A stretch of DNA of 64,000 nucleotides, taken from the NCBI GenBank assembly GCA_037039925.1, contig JAXRKP010001026.1, positions 76,001-140,000 of the forward strand, given 5' to 3'. A program made the position numbers and the translations under genes. The notes beneath the pieces were generated by a model, which was not told where the DNA came from, ran no database searches, and worked only from the letters and a program-made list of their open reading frames with translations. This document shows, in pieces, positions 1 to 12,311 of the stretch. How positions within the stretch are numbered: position 1 is the stretch's first letter; each line of letters begins with the position of its first letter. This stretch comes from Doris montereyensis (lineage: Eukaryota > Mollusca > Gastropoda > Nudibranchia > Dorididae).

Positions 1-4
1 GTAG

Positions 5-124
5 GAAGTCTATTGCATTGGTCCAGATACTGGAAAGCGTTATAAACATGTCACAAAGGCGTGCCAGACACCAACTGACAAATATGAGGAATGTTCACCA
101 CCGGCCCTGGCCACCTGTGACTAT
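5..124 (+). CDS. Gene A exon: Cys-containing ectodomain segment of a single-pass receptor-like protein
   Basis: The window opens with an AG acceptor at 3-4, and the open frame of 40 codons ends at a GT donor at 125 in phase 0. A stop follows in the intron at 131. The exon encodes four cysteines spaced C-x15-C-x9-C-x7-C in a polar context (CIGPDTGKRYKHVTKAC begins the motif). The spacing suggests a disulphide-bonded extracellular module. I could not assign it to a family; thrombospondin type 1 or TNF-receptor-like repeats are only loose possibilities. The phase 0 end fits the phase 0 start of the exon at 979. Earlier exons, including any signal peptide, lie outside the window. Confidence 0.55.
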
Positions 125-511
125 GTGACATGAATAATGAAGCCAAAATAAAAAGCATGTCAGAGTTCACCATAGAACCTGGTCCCCTAAGAACCCGCTG
201 TTACATTCTCCCGAGGACCGGGGTCTTAGGTGGACACCACTGCATTGGGTTTTTAGGCTGATACCAACAGCGCAATACAGGGAATGACTTACAAAAATAA
301 GAATTTGTGGCTGTCGTTTTTTAATTTCCACCCTGTGATAGTCGTATTTGGTTCTTCTGTTTTGGGTTTGATGTTTGCTAATCTATCTTTTTTTATAGAA
401 ATCAATTTTTTAAAATCTTTTTTACGCCGTCTGTTAAGTAACAAGCTGATTGGTAAGTTTACTGTTAAGTTGATCATTGATAATATAATAATAATAATGA
501 CAATGATAATA
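125..511 (+). other. Intron, no recognisable feature
   Basis: Intronic sequence between the first exon and the CT tract. I see no repeat family or coding signal apart from a short A/T-rich stretch near 480-500. Confidence 0.4.
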
Positions 512-939
<428 letters not shown>

Positions 940-978
940 TCATATCTAAATCTAATTGTTTTGAATAATTTCAAACAG

Positions 979-1084
979 ACATTGCCTCCGACGACTGCAA
1001 CTCCTATGCCTACAACTGTCGCAAAGACAACCCCCACTTATATAGAACCTCAGCCTCCACCTCTTGTTGTGGACAGAAAAGCAG
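979..1084 (+). CDS. Gene A exon: Thr/Pro-rich extracellular stalk
   Basis: The acceptor is AG at 977-978 and the donor is GTAAGA at 1085. The exon is 106 bp. Read from phase 0 it stays open and ends in phase 1, which matches the phase 1 start of the next exon at 6625. The peptide is rich in Thr and Pro (TLPPTTATPMPTT at its start, then IEPQPPPLVV), as expected for a mucin-like stalk before a membrane segment. A second open frame gives a Cys-rich peptide, but it would end in phase 2 and not join the next exon, so I prefer the Thr/Pro frame. Confidence 0.6.
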
Positions 1085-1171
1085 GTAAGATTGGTTGAAG
1101 GGTTACTGTCATATTTACTATCATAATATTGCAGTTTTGTGAACACGACTGTTATGAGAAACTGAATTTGA

Positions 1172-1303
1172 TATGATTTGATTTCTTTTGATTTTACTCA
1201 CATCCACAACTAAGGTGATCTCGAGGCTTTTTGGAAGGATTTGTTAATTTTGCCCTGGACTGCGCTGTAGACAGCCATAGGATCTTTGACATGCTTTCTG
1301 AAG
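1172..1303 (-). mobile_element. SINE-2 fragment
   Basis: This matches the 3' half of SINE-2 in reverse: the tail near 1180-1215 (atttgattt, then ccacaactaaggtgatctc), then the core around 1262-1290 that corresponds to the motif kept in all copies (ccctgtaaacagccaaggg, then atctttaacgtg). The tRNA-like head is missing. Confidence 0.7.
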
Positions 1304-2397
1304 TGATTTTTTTTTGCTTTTAGTATATATATGAAGAACTGTCAAAATACAGTCATCCTATATCAATGCTTAGTTTATAGCGTCTTTGGTAGTCATCTTG
1401 GATTTTGACCTAATTTTCAAAATCTATCTCCTCCCTTAGTTATGAATAAAATCACTCAAAACCTGTGCAGATCGTCTTTTCCACTCAATACCTAAAGAGT
1501 GACGTCATGTTTTTTTTAAATTTTGGATAGTTTGTATTTTTAATGGATTTTTAAAAAATAATAAATATCGTGTATATACAAAAATGGCATTTTTATTACA
1601 ACAAAAATTCTCAAATTTTTTTACAAGATATCAAAAATACCTGACGCCATTCTATTAACATTTACAAGAGGAACCTGTGTGCCAAATATAATACAATTCG
1701 TTCGCTAAATGATGGAGGAGATAGAAATTTAGTGTGAAAAAACTACATTTTGAGACAAACGCAAATAAAGGAATTAAAAGAAAATACTATACAGCAAACG
1801 CTTCAGACAGGTTGCCCTTCTTGTAGCAGCCCCCTTACTCTTTCAACAGTCTCTCGCATTGTCACTAATGTAAAGAGAATTGTATATCTAGGTTAAGCTG
1901 TGCACTTTTGTGAAAACAGACGTCAAAATGACCAGTTTATTGTTTATTTCCTCTATTGCTATGCTTGTGGGCTGTTTACATAACATCAATGCGCAGCGCC
2001 TATTACATCATATAGTGTTGGGCCAAATCGAAATGCAGTGTCGAAAGCCAAGCCAAACTGGTGCTGCCACATTTGGCGATTAGCCACCAATACACAAATT
2101 TTTACTGCCATCTTCTCATTCAGTGTTAAGGTAATTGAAGTCAAAATTTGGACTCTTTTACCTATCTTCGCCTATCAAATATTTTGTAACAAAAAAATTA
2201 TTTGTCATATGGACATTTTTCTGCCATGAACTTATAGATAAATGATTGTTTTACCCGAATATGCAAAGAACAGAAAGTCAACATTTTGGTCCCAAACTCG
2301 CCAATCCAGATGCGGCCCCCCCCCCCCCCCACCCTCTTGAATTTAATTTGCGTTCTTAGGAAAAGACACCTAACATGTATTTACCCATTTGATTCAG
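1304..2397 (+). other. Intron, A/T-rich, no recognisable feature apart from a poly-C run
   Basis: A/T-rich intron of gene A. It contains a run of about 17 C at 2316-2331. I find no convincing exon or repeat family member. Confidence 0.4.
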
Positions 2398-2593
2398 GAG
2401 CAATGTTCCCTCTACTTTTTTCTGGTCTTTGTGCGCACAATGTTTGGTGTTATGAAAAGTTTGACCAAAAAATCTCAATTGTGCGCACTGTGTGGGTTTT
2501 TTTATTGTTGTACACAGACATTTCTCAACTGTGCGTACCTTTTCTCTTTAGTGTGCACGCGCACATGCGTACATCATAGAGGGAACATTGCTC
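2398..2593. mobile_element. Short MITE with perfect 17-bp terminal inverted repeats (hAT-like)
   Basis: The left end at 2398-2414 reads gagcaatgttccctcta. The right end at 2577-2593 is its exact reverse complement. The element is 196 bp with an alternating GTGCGCA-rich interior and no coding capacity. The AGCAATGTTCCCTCTA type of terminus resembles non-autonomous hAT elements, but I could not make out an 8-bp target duplication, so the class is tentative. Confidence 0.7.
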
Positions 2594-2624
2594 AGAAGCA
2601 AATTTTAATGGATATCGCCATCAG

Positions 2625-2785
2625 CTGGGGAGTAAGTCCTGTGAGATAAGTGTCCTGTCCAGAAAAATGACGTGTTATCTGTCACCTGTTCTGCTCTATG
2701 ATATAGAAACCAGGATATGTTCCAGCTCTATGGGCCACAACGACCTTGAAAGAACTTTGCTGTACTTTACATTCATTGATGAATG
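2625..2785 (+). mobile_element. SINE-1 3' fragment
   Basis: Resembles the 3' half of the SINE-1 copy at 3799-4088: the words for 'gaaaccaggat', 'agctctatgggccacaacg' and 'ccttgaaagaactttgctgt' appear in the same order. The tRNA-like part is absent. Confidence 0.65.
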
Positions 2786-2875
2786 TCAAATTGATGGAGT
2801 AGAGGGCTGTTATAATGTGTGTCTTTTGATGATAGTGAATTTAAAGAGTCGTTATATTAGTAAAACGTAACACAT

Positions 2876-3667
2876 TTAAGGGGAGAAGCGGGTTCTGAAA
2901 ACTAATAAAGCAAGACAGCTATGACCTTCATATATGAGTTCTATGTATCGAAATTAGAAGGACCAAAAAGGAAAGAGAAAAATTCAATCGTTGCCCCCCA
3001 AAAAACATAAATTTTCAAAATTTTAAAAGCTGCATCAATTTTTTATTTGTATGCATCTTTGTTTACGTACAATAAACAGAAGTGTGCATTGGTTTGGAAA
3101 ATTATGCCAAACTTTAATTTATGGGCTTTTGAAACTTGCATGAACACTGTATACAAAAAAGTACAATTGAGATATTCGCCTTTGAAGTTTATGTATTGCC
3201 TTTGATGAATTGAAAAAAAAGGAAAAATGGCTCTCATGAACCTAGAAAAGAGTAGGAAAATACTTTGAACCGTCAAAACCCTTGAGAGGCTCTCAGCTAC
3301 CTCTTGTCGACCATGTTTCAACTGCCCCGGCTCCCTTATATTCATGTAGGGATGGCACCTTTTGATAACAGGGTCGCAGAATATGTCACATATTTTCCGG
3401 CCGATCTAAGACATTATTCAGGACATTTCATCAATAATAGATTTATTGGATAGAATACATTAAAATGATTAAAAGTACCAACTTTCAATACTTTAGACAA
3501 AATGATTGTCTTTTATAGTATCACAGCTGTATCATTTCTAAAATAATCATATACATTTAAAATGGTATCATTGTGAAGGGAATGAACAGCTCCATCCAAT
3601 AATTCAATAAACTAGATTTGTCATTATGGGCAAAAATGGCTTTTTCAGAACTCGCTCCTCTCCTTAA
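2876..3667. mobile_element. MITE with 22-bp inverted ends and TTAA flanks
   Basis: The left end after TTAA (2876-2879) reads ggggagaagcgggttctgaa. The right end before TTAA (3664-3667) is its reverse complement with three mismatches. The inner part is about 784 bp and A/T-rich, with no transposase frame. TTAA flanks are typical of piggyBac-type insertion, but the termini are not the usual CCC type, so only the structure is certain. Confidence 0.7.
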
Positions 3668-3791
3668 ATTAAACTAGAAACAAAAAACAATTTACATGAA
3701 TTATTTTATGATAGAAATTAAAAACTTGAGCTAATCCTAATCTTTCACTAATCTGAAGCGACAAATATTCCAGTTAAGAAAAAAATGAGTG

Positions 3792-4095
3792 TATATTAAT
3801 GGCACCAGTGGCTAAGTGGGCAGGCTGCCAGACCTAGGATTATAAGGTTCTTGGTTTGAATCATAGCAAAGCTAGGTACGATGTTGTTGTCCTTGACAAA
3901 GACACTTAACACGCACTATACCGATTGAACCCACGTGCAAATGGGTACAAGCACTAGTTTTGGGAGTTGGAAACCTGCATAGGACTAGCATCCTGTCCAG
4001 GAGGTGTTCCACTTCATGCCACAGAAATGGGGATAAGCTCAGGCTCTATTGGCCCTAATGACTTTGAAGGAACTTTACTTTTTTATATTAATGGC
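3792..4095 (+). mobile_element. Full-length SINE-1 copy with 12-bp target duplication
   Basis: The tRNA-derived head has an A-box-like 'agtggctaagtggg' and a B-box-like 'ggtttgaatca'. It is followed by the family body (gcaaatgggtacaagcacta) and the tail ending in gaaggaactttactttt. The direct repeat tatattaatggc occurs exactly at 3792-3803 and 4084-4095, a normal SINE target-site duplication. This copy serves as the reference for the family in this window. Confidence 0.85.
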
Positions 4096-5060
4096 CTTTT
4101 ACTTCTTTTAGTAAAATATGTTTTTATAATTTTTCACACAAATTTAACGAATTTTTATTTACAAATTGCAAGTACCCCAACATTGTTCTTTTTTTTTCAG
4201 TACATTTTTTTTTTCATATGAAAGAATTAAAGGACTTTAAAAAAACCTTCCCTTATTATGTCCTTCAAGCCAAAATGCAATCCAACCTAATTACTTTATT
4301 CTATAAGTGCTTTTGCTCAGTGGATTTATTATAGCTTTGTGTCTGAGCTTCAAAAGATATGGTCTGGTAACTCATTTCAATATGAAAATAATGACCACCA
4401 ATTTCAATGTTTGAAATCAAAGAGGTTTCTTGAAAATAAAGTTTAGTGTTTTCTGATAATATGTTTTTTTGTGTCAATTTCATATTGCATCTCTTGAGGG
4501 AAACACGGACAGCGACGTTATCAATGGAGTGTGTGGGGGCGCTGGTCACGTTGTTCTAAGTCATGTGGCGATGGGCACAAGTCTCGAATCAGGGTCTGTG
4601 TTGATTCTAAAAAGTACCCCCTGTTGAGATGTTTGCCCGACATTGTGGGGGTGGCGTCTCGTCTCAGAGAAGGAACTGCAAAGGAAGTTGTTCCGGTGTA
4701 CCTTTAGCCGCGCCTGGTGAGTTTTAAAGCTGTGATATTGGTGGCTTGACTTGATTTGCATATTATGTCTACATATCGGAGACTGAGGGCTTTCATCATT
4801 GTGAATAGTATTTCATCACTTGTCAATCACTTTTGCACAGGTGATATTTTCTAAAAATGAACCTTTCAAGTATTTAAAGGAGAACGAAGGTGAAAAGTTA
4901 ACGGTTTTCTTTCTTTCGTTTAAAAGTTCATTCCTGATCGCTTGGTTTGAAGTATTTCTTGGGTTGAATTAAAATATGCGCGCTTGCAGTAAATACTCCA
5001 GAATTGAGTTAGTCAGTTATTGTGAAAAAGAAGAAGTAAAAGGTCCTTCAAGGTCATGGC
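4096..5060 (+). other. Intron, no recognisable feature
   Basis: Intron of gene A. A less A/T-rich patch at about 4500-4760 has no open frame bounded by good splice sites in the phase the gene needs. Confidence 0.35.
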
Positions 5061-5262
5061 AACCTTTATGGCCAGGGTTTATCCAGGTTTCTATAGAATG
5101 GAGCGTTACAGGTGATAGTGTGGATATGAAGTTAGTTTGTCACAGGTTTTATGCCGCAGCTGGTACTGGTATCTATCTGCACCTGCTGTGTCGACTAAGA
5201 AAGTTTTTTCAACGAACACAGCATCGTGCCTAGCATTGCCGGGATTCAAACCGTAGTCCTCA
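5061..5262 (-). mobile_element. Diverged SINE-1 copy
   Basis: Degenerate reverse copy: 'ccttcaaggtcatggcaacc', 'aggtttctatagaatgg', then near the other end 'gcctagcattgccgggattc', which corresponds to the B-box region. Many indels. Confidence 0.6.
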
Positions 5263-5327
5263 TAATTCCAACAGCTATTAACACAATGGAAAAAATGATT
5301 CCATGTGGCAATCTCCATTTTCATTGG

Positions 5328-6535
<1,208 letters not shown>

Positions 6536-6624
6536 GAAGCTGGCTAGTTATCTATTCATCATTCCATTCTGCTTACTATTCTATCTAATCGTGTTGACAC
6601 AATCATACCTTTCTCTCCTACCAG

Positions 6625-6651
6625 GGGCCATCGTTGCAGGAAACGTCCCAG
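6625..6651 (+). CDS. Gene A micro-exon (27 bp, phase 1-1)
   Basis: A strong acceptor (ctttctctcctaccag) ends at 6624 and a good donor (gtaatg) starts at 6652. The exon completes a Gly codon from the previous exon, encodes AIVAGNVP, and leaves one base for another Gly codon in the next exon. Phase 1 at both ends joins it cleanly to 979-1084 and 11036-11165. Because 27 is a multiple of three, it could be skipped without changing frame, so it may be a cassette exon. The product segment is a short hydrophobic linker of the stalk. Confidence 0.55.
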
Positions 6652-6936
6652 GTAATGGGGGAAACAGTGTAAACCAAAGTAAGTCAACCCGCTCAGATGG
6701 TCAGTAGGCACCGCTTGTTGACTTGGAAAAAAACAAATTTATATTTAGGGAGGGTTGAGCTGGTACAAAGAAAATTAGAACTTGCGTCTTTTATGGTAAG
6801 TTTGGAAACTTCCATACTCAGAGTTGAATGTAGAAGAATCAGGAGAAGAATTCTGTTCTTTCTGGCATACGATTTAGTGTGCTTCTTCATTATGGCTTTC
6901 CACGCCGTCTTTACTTTCGGATTTTAGACCTAGATC

Positions 6937-7052
6937 TAGCTACCCATTTCACCACCTCTTGGTTGACAGGAGGGCCAGAAGACAATTGCCTGGACTGGTA
7001 ATCGAACTCGGGCCTCCTGCGTGGTAGTCAGACGCTCTACCGACGACTGAAC
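6937..7052 (-). mobile_element. tRNA-derived SINE fragment (family with AGAGCGTCTGACTACC head)
   Basis: On the - strand an A-box-like 'cggtagagcgtctgac' and a B-box-like 'gagttcgattaccag' are correctly spaced. The body contains 'ctggccctcctgtcaa' and 'aaatgggtagct', which recur in the copy at 49080-49240. It cannot fold as a complete tRNA, so I call it a SINE rather than a tRNA gene. Confidence 0.7.
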
Positions 7053-7844
7053 TATTTATTCTAAATAAAAAGAAGAAAAAAAGTACTAGGTCTGAATTGA
7101 CATAACCACCAGCATGTTTATAACGCTCAACCATAGTCACAGAAATACAACGCAATCACAAATATAGCATGAAACAAGATATGGAGATAATGTATCTCGC
7201 CAATCATATAACTGAATTTTTAATTTTTAATTTTTATATTTATGTGTTTATTTAGATTATTTTTTATTTTTTTAATTATTTTTATGTCTTTTTCAATATT
7301 TACTTGTTTATTGGTTAATTTTTTCATTTCACTTTTAGTTAGGCTACTAACCCTAAGGATTTAACAATTTAACAGACTTACTTTTTCTTTTAAAACACGC
7401 GTAACTAACATAATATAATTTCCTTATATGCACAAAGTTTTTATACTAAGCCAACAAGGCTCACCTAGTTAGGGAGACTGGGAATAAAAAAAAGTTTTGT
7501 TTTTTTTAAAATCTGAGTCGCTGTCATGAAAATTCACTCTCTTCTAGACACTGTAGGCCTATTTTCCTTGTTATTGCTGTATGTATACATGTCTCCGTTA
7601 TAAATAATACAAGCATACCCAAAGACAATTGTGGAATATGATTCTGTTATGGGTGATACCAAGTACAATTATTAGATCAAGTCAGTTGTTGCTCACATAA
7701 GACAGATACACAGACAGACAGACAGAGAGAGAGAGAAAAGATAGGGAGGGAGGGAGAGGAGAGGATAGAGGCCAGAGAGAGAGAGAGACTCCCTGGTGGG
7801 AGTCAACGCTCTAGGCAGTAGTCATAAATATGAGTGTCATAGTA
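7053..7844 (+). other. Intron, T-rich, with a short GA/GACA microsatellite
   Basis: Mostly A/T-rich. A purine-rich simple-sequence patch (GACA and GA) lies at about 7705-7790. No coding evidence. Confidence 0.4.
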
Positions 7845-8100
7845 TCAATCAGTAAGTAGGAAGTTCAGATGATGAAAAGGTGGGTGTCGGGGGATAATTT
7901 TCTCAGACAATAATGGAAATGGGCTGGCCATATAGAAAGATTTAGATACATTAGATAGACAAAAAGATATACAGAATGCCAGGCAATAAATGGAAACAGA
8001 AACCAAGGAAGACCACTGACAAAATGGCATGATGACATTACAAAACAAAATACATGAGTGGATGACGGAGGTGTGGCAGATGAAAGCTAGGAACAAAACT
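7845..8100 (+). mobile_element. 3' end of a LINE reverse-transcriptase ORF (degenerate)
   Basis: The + strand encodes the conserved C-terminal region of APE-type LINE ORF2 proteins: KWAGHIER at about 7916-7939 and NQGRPLTKWHDDI at 8001-8039, then after a frame break WMTEVWQMKARNKTH at about 8059-8103. Stop codons and frameshifts show it is dead. Its last codons run directly into the 37-bp minisatellite, whose unit repeats the same sequence (see that entry). Confidence 0.75.
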
Positions 8101-10711
8101 CACTGAAAGGCATCTGTGTAAAGCAAGGAACAGAAACACTGCAAGGCATCCGTGGAAAGCAAGGAACAGAACTCACTGCAAGGCATCTGTTGAAAATAAA
8201 GAACAGAACTCACTGCAAAGCATCTGTTGTAAATAAAGAACAGAACTCACTGCAAAGCATCTGTGTAAAGCAAGGAACAGAACTCACTGCAAGGCATCTG
8301 TGGAAAGCAAGGAACAGAACTCACTGCAAGGCATCTGTGTAAAGCAAGGAACAGAACTCACTGCAAAGCATCTGTGTAAAGCAAGGAACAGAACTCACTG
8401 CAAAGCATCTGTGGAAAGCAAGGAACAGAACTCACTGCGAGGCATCTGTGGAAAGTAAGGAACAGAACTCACTGCAAAGTCATCTGTGTAAAGCTAGGAA
8501 CAGAACTCACTGCAAGGCATCTGTGGAAAGCAAGGAACAGAACTCACTGCAAGGCATCTGTGGAAAGTAAGGAACAGAACTCACTGCAAAGCATCTGTGT
8601 AAAGCAAGGAACAGAACTCACTGCAAAGGCATCTATGGAAGGCAAGGAACAGAACTCACTGCAAGGCATCTGTGGAAGGCAAGGAACAGAAATCACTGCA
8701 AGGCATCTGTGTAAAGCTAGGAACAGAACTCAGCAAAGCATCTGTGGAAAGCAAGGAACAGAACTCACTGCAAAGCATCTGTGTAAAGCAAGAATTAGAA
8801 CTCACTGCAAAGCATCTGTGTAAACCAAGGAACAGAACTCACTGCAAGGCATCTGTGGAAGGCAAGGAACAGAACTCACTGCAAGGCATCTGTGGAAACC
8901 AAGGAACAGAACTCACTGCAAAGCATCTGTGTAAAGCAAGGAACAGAACTCACTGCAAGGCATCTGTGGAAGGCAAGGAACAGAACTCACTGCAAGGCAT
9001 CTGTGGAAGGCAAGGAACAGAAACTCACTGCAAGGCATCTGTGGAAGGCAAGTAACAGAACTCACTGCAAGGCATCTGTGGAAGGCAAGGAACAGAACTC
9101 ACTGCAAGGCATCTGTGGAAGGCAAGGAACAGAAATCACTGCAAGGCATCTGTGGAAGGCTAGGAACAGAACTCACTGCGAGGCATCTGTGGAAAGTAAG
9201 CAACAGAACTCACTGCAAGGCGTCCATGGAAGCCAAGGAACAGAACTCACTGCAAGGCATCTGTGTAAAGCAAGGAACAGAACTCACTGCAAGGCATCTG
9301 TGTAAAGCAAAGAATAGAACTCACTGCAAGACATCTGTGTAAAGCAAGGAACAGAACTCACTGCAAGGCATCTGTGTAAAGCAAGGAACAGAACTCACTG
9401 CAAGGCATCTGTGTAAAGCAAGGAACAGAACTCACTGCAAGGCATCTGTGTAAAGCAAAGAACAGAACTCACTGGAAGGCATCTGTGTAAAGCAAGGAAC
9501 AGAAATCACTGCAAGGCATCTGTGTAAAGCAAAGGAACAGAACTCACTGGAAGGCATCTGTGTAAAGCAAGGAACAGAAATCACTGCAAGGCATCTGTGT
9601 AAAGCAAGGAACAGAAATCACTGCAAGGCATCTGTGGAAAGCAAGGAACAGAACTCATTGCAAAGCATCTGTGGAAAGCAAGGAACAGAATTCATATGTG
9701 GAAAGCAAGGAACAGAATTCACTGCAAAGCATCTGTGGAAAGCAAGGAACAGAACTCACTGCAAAGCATCTGTGTAAAGCAAGGAACAGATCTCACTGCA
9801 AGGCATCTGTGGAAACCAAGGAACAGAATTCATTGCAAAGCATCTGTGGAAAGCAAAGAACAGAACTCGCTGCAAGGCATCTGTGCAAAGCATCTGTGGA
9901 AAGCAAGGAACAGAATTCACTGCAAGGCATCTGTGGAAAGCAAGGAACAGAATTCACTGCAAAGAATCTGTGGAAAGCAAGAAACAGAATTCACTGCAAG
10001 GCATCTGTGGAAAGCAAGAGAACAGAACTCACTGCAAGGCATCTGTGGAAGGCAAGGAACAGAACTCACTCGCAAGGCATCTGTGGAAGGCAAGGAACAG
10101 AAATCACTGCAAGGCATCTGTGGAAAGCAAGGAACAGAACTCACTGCGAGGCATCTGTGGAAAGTAAGAAACAGAACACACTGCAAGACATCCATGGAAG
10201 CCAAGCAACAGAACTCACTGCAAGGCATCTGTGTAAAGCAAGGAACAGAACTCACTGCAAGGCATCTGTGTAAAGCAAAGAATAGAACTCACTGCAAGGC
10301 ACTAAAGCAAGGAACAGAACTCACTGCAAGGCATCTGTGTAAAGCAAGTAACAGAACTCACTGCAAGGCATCTGTGTAAAGCAAGGAACAGAACTCACTG
10401 CAAGGCATCTGTGTAAAGCAAAGAATAGAACTCACTGGAAGGCATCTGTGTAAAGCAAGGACCAGAACTCACTGCAAGGCATCTGTGTAAAGCAAGGAAC
10501 AGAACTCACTGCAAGGCATCTGTAAAGCAAGGAACAGAAATCACTGCAAGGCATCTGTGTAAAGCAAGGAACAGAACTCACTGCAAGACATCTGTGTAAA
10601 GCAAGGAACAGAACTCACTGCAAGACATCTGTGTAAAGCAAGGAACAGAACTCACTGCAAGACATCTGTGGGAGGCAAAGAACAGAACTCACTGCAAGAC
10701 ATCTGTGGAAG
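8083..10711. repeat. 37-bp minisatellite, about 70 copies, in an intron of gene A
   Basis: The unit has two halves, aaagcaaggaacagaactca and ctgcaaggcatctgtgt (37 bp). Copies differ by substitutions (gtgtaaagc against gtggaaagc or gtggaaggc) and a few small indels. Blocks of copies share variants, which suggests higher-order amplification. Open frames reading KARNRTHCKASV or GKEQNSLQGICG are repeat translations and not genes. The first unit overlaps the end of the LINE fragment at 7845-8100. Confidence 0.97.
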
Positions 10712-11035
10712 GTTTGCATCCCGTAGTAGATGGTTGGCATCTAATCATCACCCTGTTGTATATTTGTAAAGGCCATTGAAGGAGAAGATGATGGAAGGAT
10801 TCTTTCTAACAAGTATTCTTCAATAGCACCCACCGTACTCACTGATTCTTACAACCTAAGCATTTCAAAATGCAGTTGGTGATTGGCCTGGGCACTACTG
10901 TCAGGTCACTCTTCTTTCAGAATGAATCATTTTTGTGCTAGAGCGGTTCATTTCATCTTGATATTCTTGATGCCACTTCTCAAATGAACCTTCCATGTTC
11001 TAAGATGCAATTGATTTCCACGTTGTCTCTCCTAG
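10712..11035 (+). other. Intron upstream of the transmembrane exon
   Basis: Unique-looking intron that ends in a pyrimidine-rich acceptor (ccacgttgtctctcctag). Nothing else recognised. Confidence 0.4.
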
Positions 11036-11165
11036 GTATAGTACTTGGTTTGGTGGATGAGGAAAGCGAATCTCAACTGACGCCAGAGACGATCATATTC
11101 ATCGTACTTATTCTCACCGCACTTCTCATCTTCCTCATCTCTTTTTGTATCTGGCTGGTTCAGAG
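11036..11165 (+). CDS. Gene A exon: transmembrane segment
   Basis: The acceptor is AG at 11034-11035 and the donor GTAAGC at 11166. The exon is 130 bp, entering in phase 1 and leaving in phase 2. It encodes a short acidic juxtamembrane stretch (LVDEESESQLTPE), then a hydrophobic helix of about 22 residues (IIFIVLILTALLIFLI and SFCIWLV), ending in Gln-Arg. An acidic outside and a basic inside fit a type I single-pass orientation, placing the Thr/Pro stalk outside and the Lys-rich exons inside. This is the best evidence that gene A is a membrane receptor or adhesion-type protein. Confidence 0.75.
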
Positions 11166-11317
11166 GTAAGCATGTGGAAGTTCACTTCTAGAGGAATACA
11201 CTTTTGAGGTTTTTGGTTTTATTGAAACTCCACTCCCTCTCGACGCAAAACATACTATGATGATTTAGATTTGTATTCTATGACGTCGTATATTGTGACC
11301 CCAGATTAATACAGTTG

Positions 11318-11628
11318 TAAAAGATTTTGATTTGATTTGATTTTACCCACATCAATAACAAAGGTGATATTGGCATTTTTAAGTTTGCTTTGACTGCCCT
11401 GTAAACAACCAAGGGATCTTTAACGTGCACAGAGTATTGTGATCTGCACAAGGATCCTCCTTTTCATTGTCCGTCTCCGATAGGTCTAGGTGTCAATTCA
11501 CCTACCTGGACCAAGGGATGGGTTGTACTTGAAAAATCTGGAGAAAATTGTTCAACCATTGGTGCTTGAACCCACGGCCTTTTGGTTCAGAGGCTAACAC
11601 TTTACCTCTGGATCACTGAGTCCCCTAT
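11318..11628 (-). mobile_element. SINE-2 copy, near full length
   Basis: The + strand shows the reverse of the element: tail 'tttgatttgattttaccca', 'cctgtaaacaaccaaggg', 'atctttaacgtgcacag', 'tccgtctccgataggtct', and the tRNA-like head around 11570-11625 (reverse of a B-box, 'gcttgaacccac', then the A-box region near 'cctctggatcactgag'). Confidence 0.85.
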
Positions 11629-12045
11629 GGATTAAATTAAGTTTACCTAGATCTAGCAGTGAGACAACTGATGTCACTCTCACATTTCTCGTACTAAAAA
11701 CAGAGCCTCATCTTCTTATGTGATATTGATTCAACTTTTAATCAGCAAGGAGGTCACACGCACCCTCTCACCAGGACACCCCCCCCCTCATCCCCTGGAC
11801 CCCTCGCCTCCCCTACCTCATCCTTGTTAGTTCAGTGTTCGGGCTTCGAATACGTGAGGGTTTCCATCACCCCAAGGCGCCCTAAGCCCAAGGCTCAGAC
11901 TCACAGTGTTTATATTCGCAGCCATGAATGCGCGAGGTAGTCTCGTGGTATTCGTCAAAGCGAGCACTCAAATAACGCAAGACCAGACAAAAAGGTAGTT
12001 GATATCAACGAGTAATAGATCGTATATCACTTGCTAGTTTGTCAC
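11629..12045 (+). other. Intron, no recognisable feature
   Basis: Holds a short C-rich patch near 11780. I see no repeat family or exon. Confidence 0.35.
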
Positions 12046-12210
12046 AAGCTGATGCTAGTACCCATTTTCACCTGGATCAAGAGGGAAATGCAAGTTCAAT
12101 ATCTTGCCCACGGAAAACAATGTCAGACCTAGCATTGCCAGGATTCAAACCCAGAAACTCATGATGTATAGTCCGGCAGTCTAACCACTACTCGACTGAC
12201 ACCATGTTTG
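12046..12210 (-). mobile_element. SINE-1 head fragment
   Basis: Reverse copy of the tRNA-like half: 'acccattttcacctgg', 'cctagcattgccaggattc' (reverse B-box) and 'gtctaaccactactcgac' (reverse A-box). The 3' half of the element is missing. Confidence 0.75.
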
Positions 12211-12311
12211 TGATTATGAGTCAACAAACTTATCCTTATCTTGTGGCGCAAAGAAAAGCCCTTATTTGATGTGTAAATATGAACTATTACGTTCTATTGC
12301 TCTGTCTTCAG

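Noticed and set aside
979..1084. Cys-rich reading of this exon (DDCNSYAYNC)
   Set aside because: Attractive, but it would leave phase 2, which does not fit the following micro-exon. The Thr/Pro frame does.
8560..10379. Open frames with KEQNSLQGICG or ARNRTHCKASV repeats
   Set aside because: Products of a 37-bp minisatellite. The frame shifts from copy to copy because 37 is not a multiple of three, and the array lies in an intron of gene A.
8083..10711. CRISPR-like array
   Set aside because: The units are contiguous with no unique spacers, and the sequence is from an animal genome. The same applies to the arrays at 29262, 34046 and 57325.
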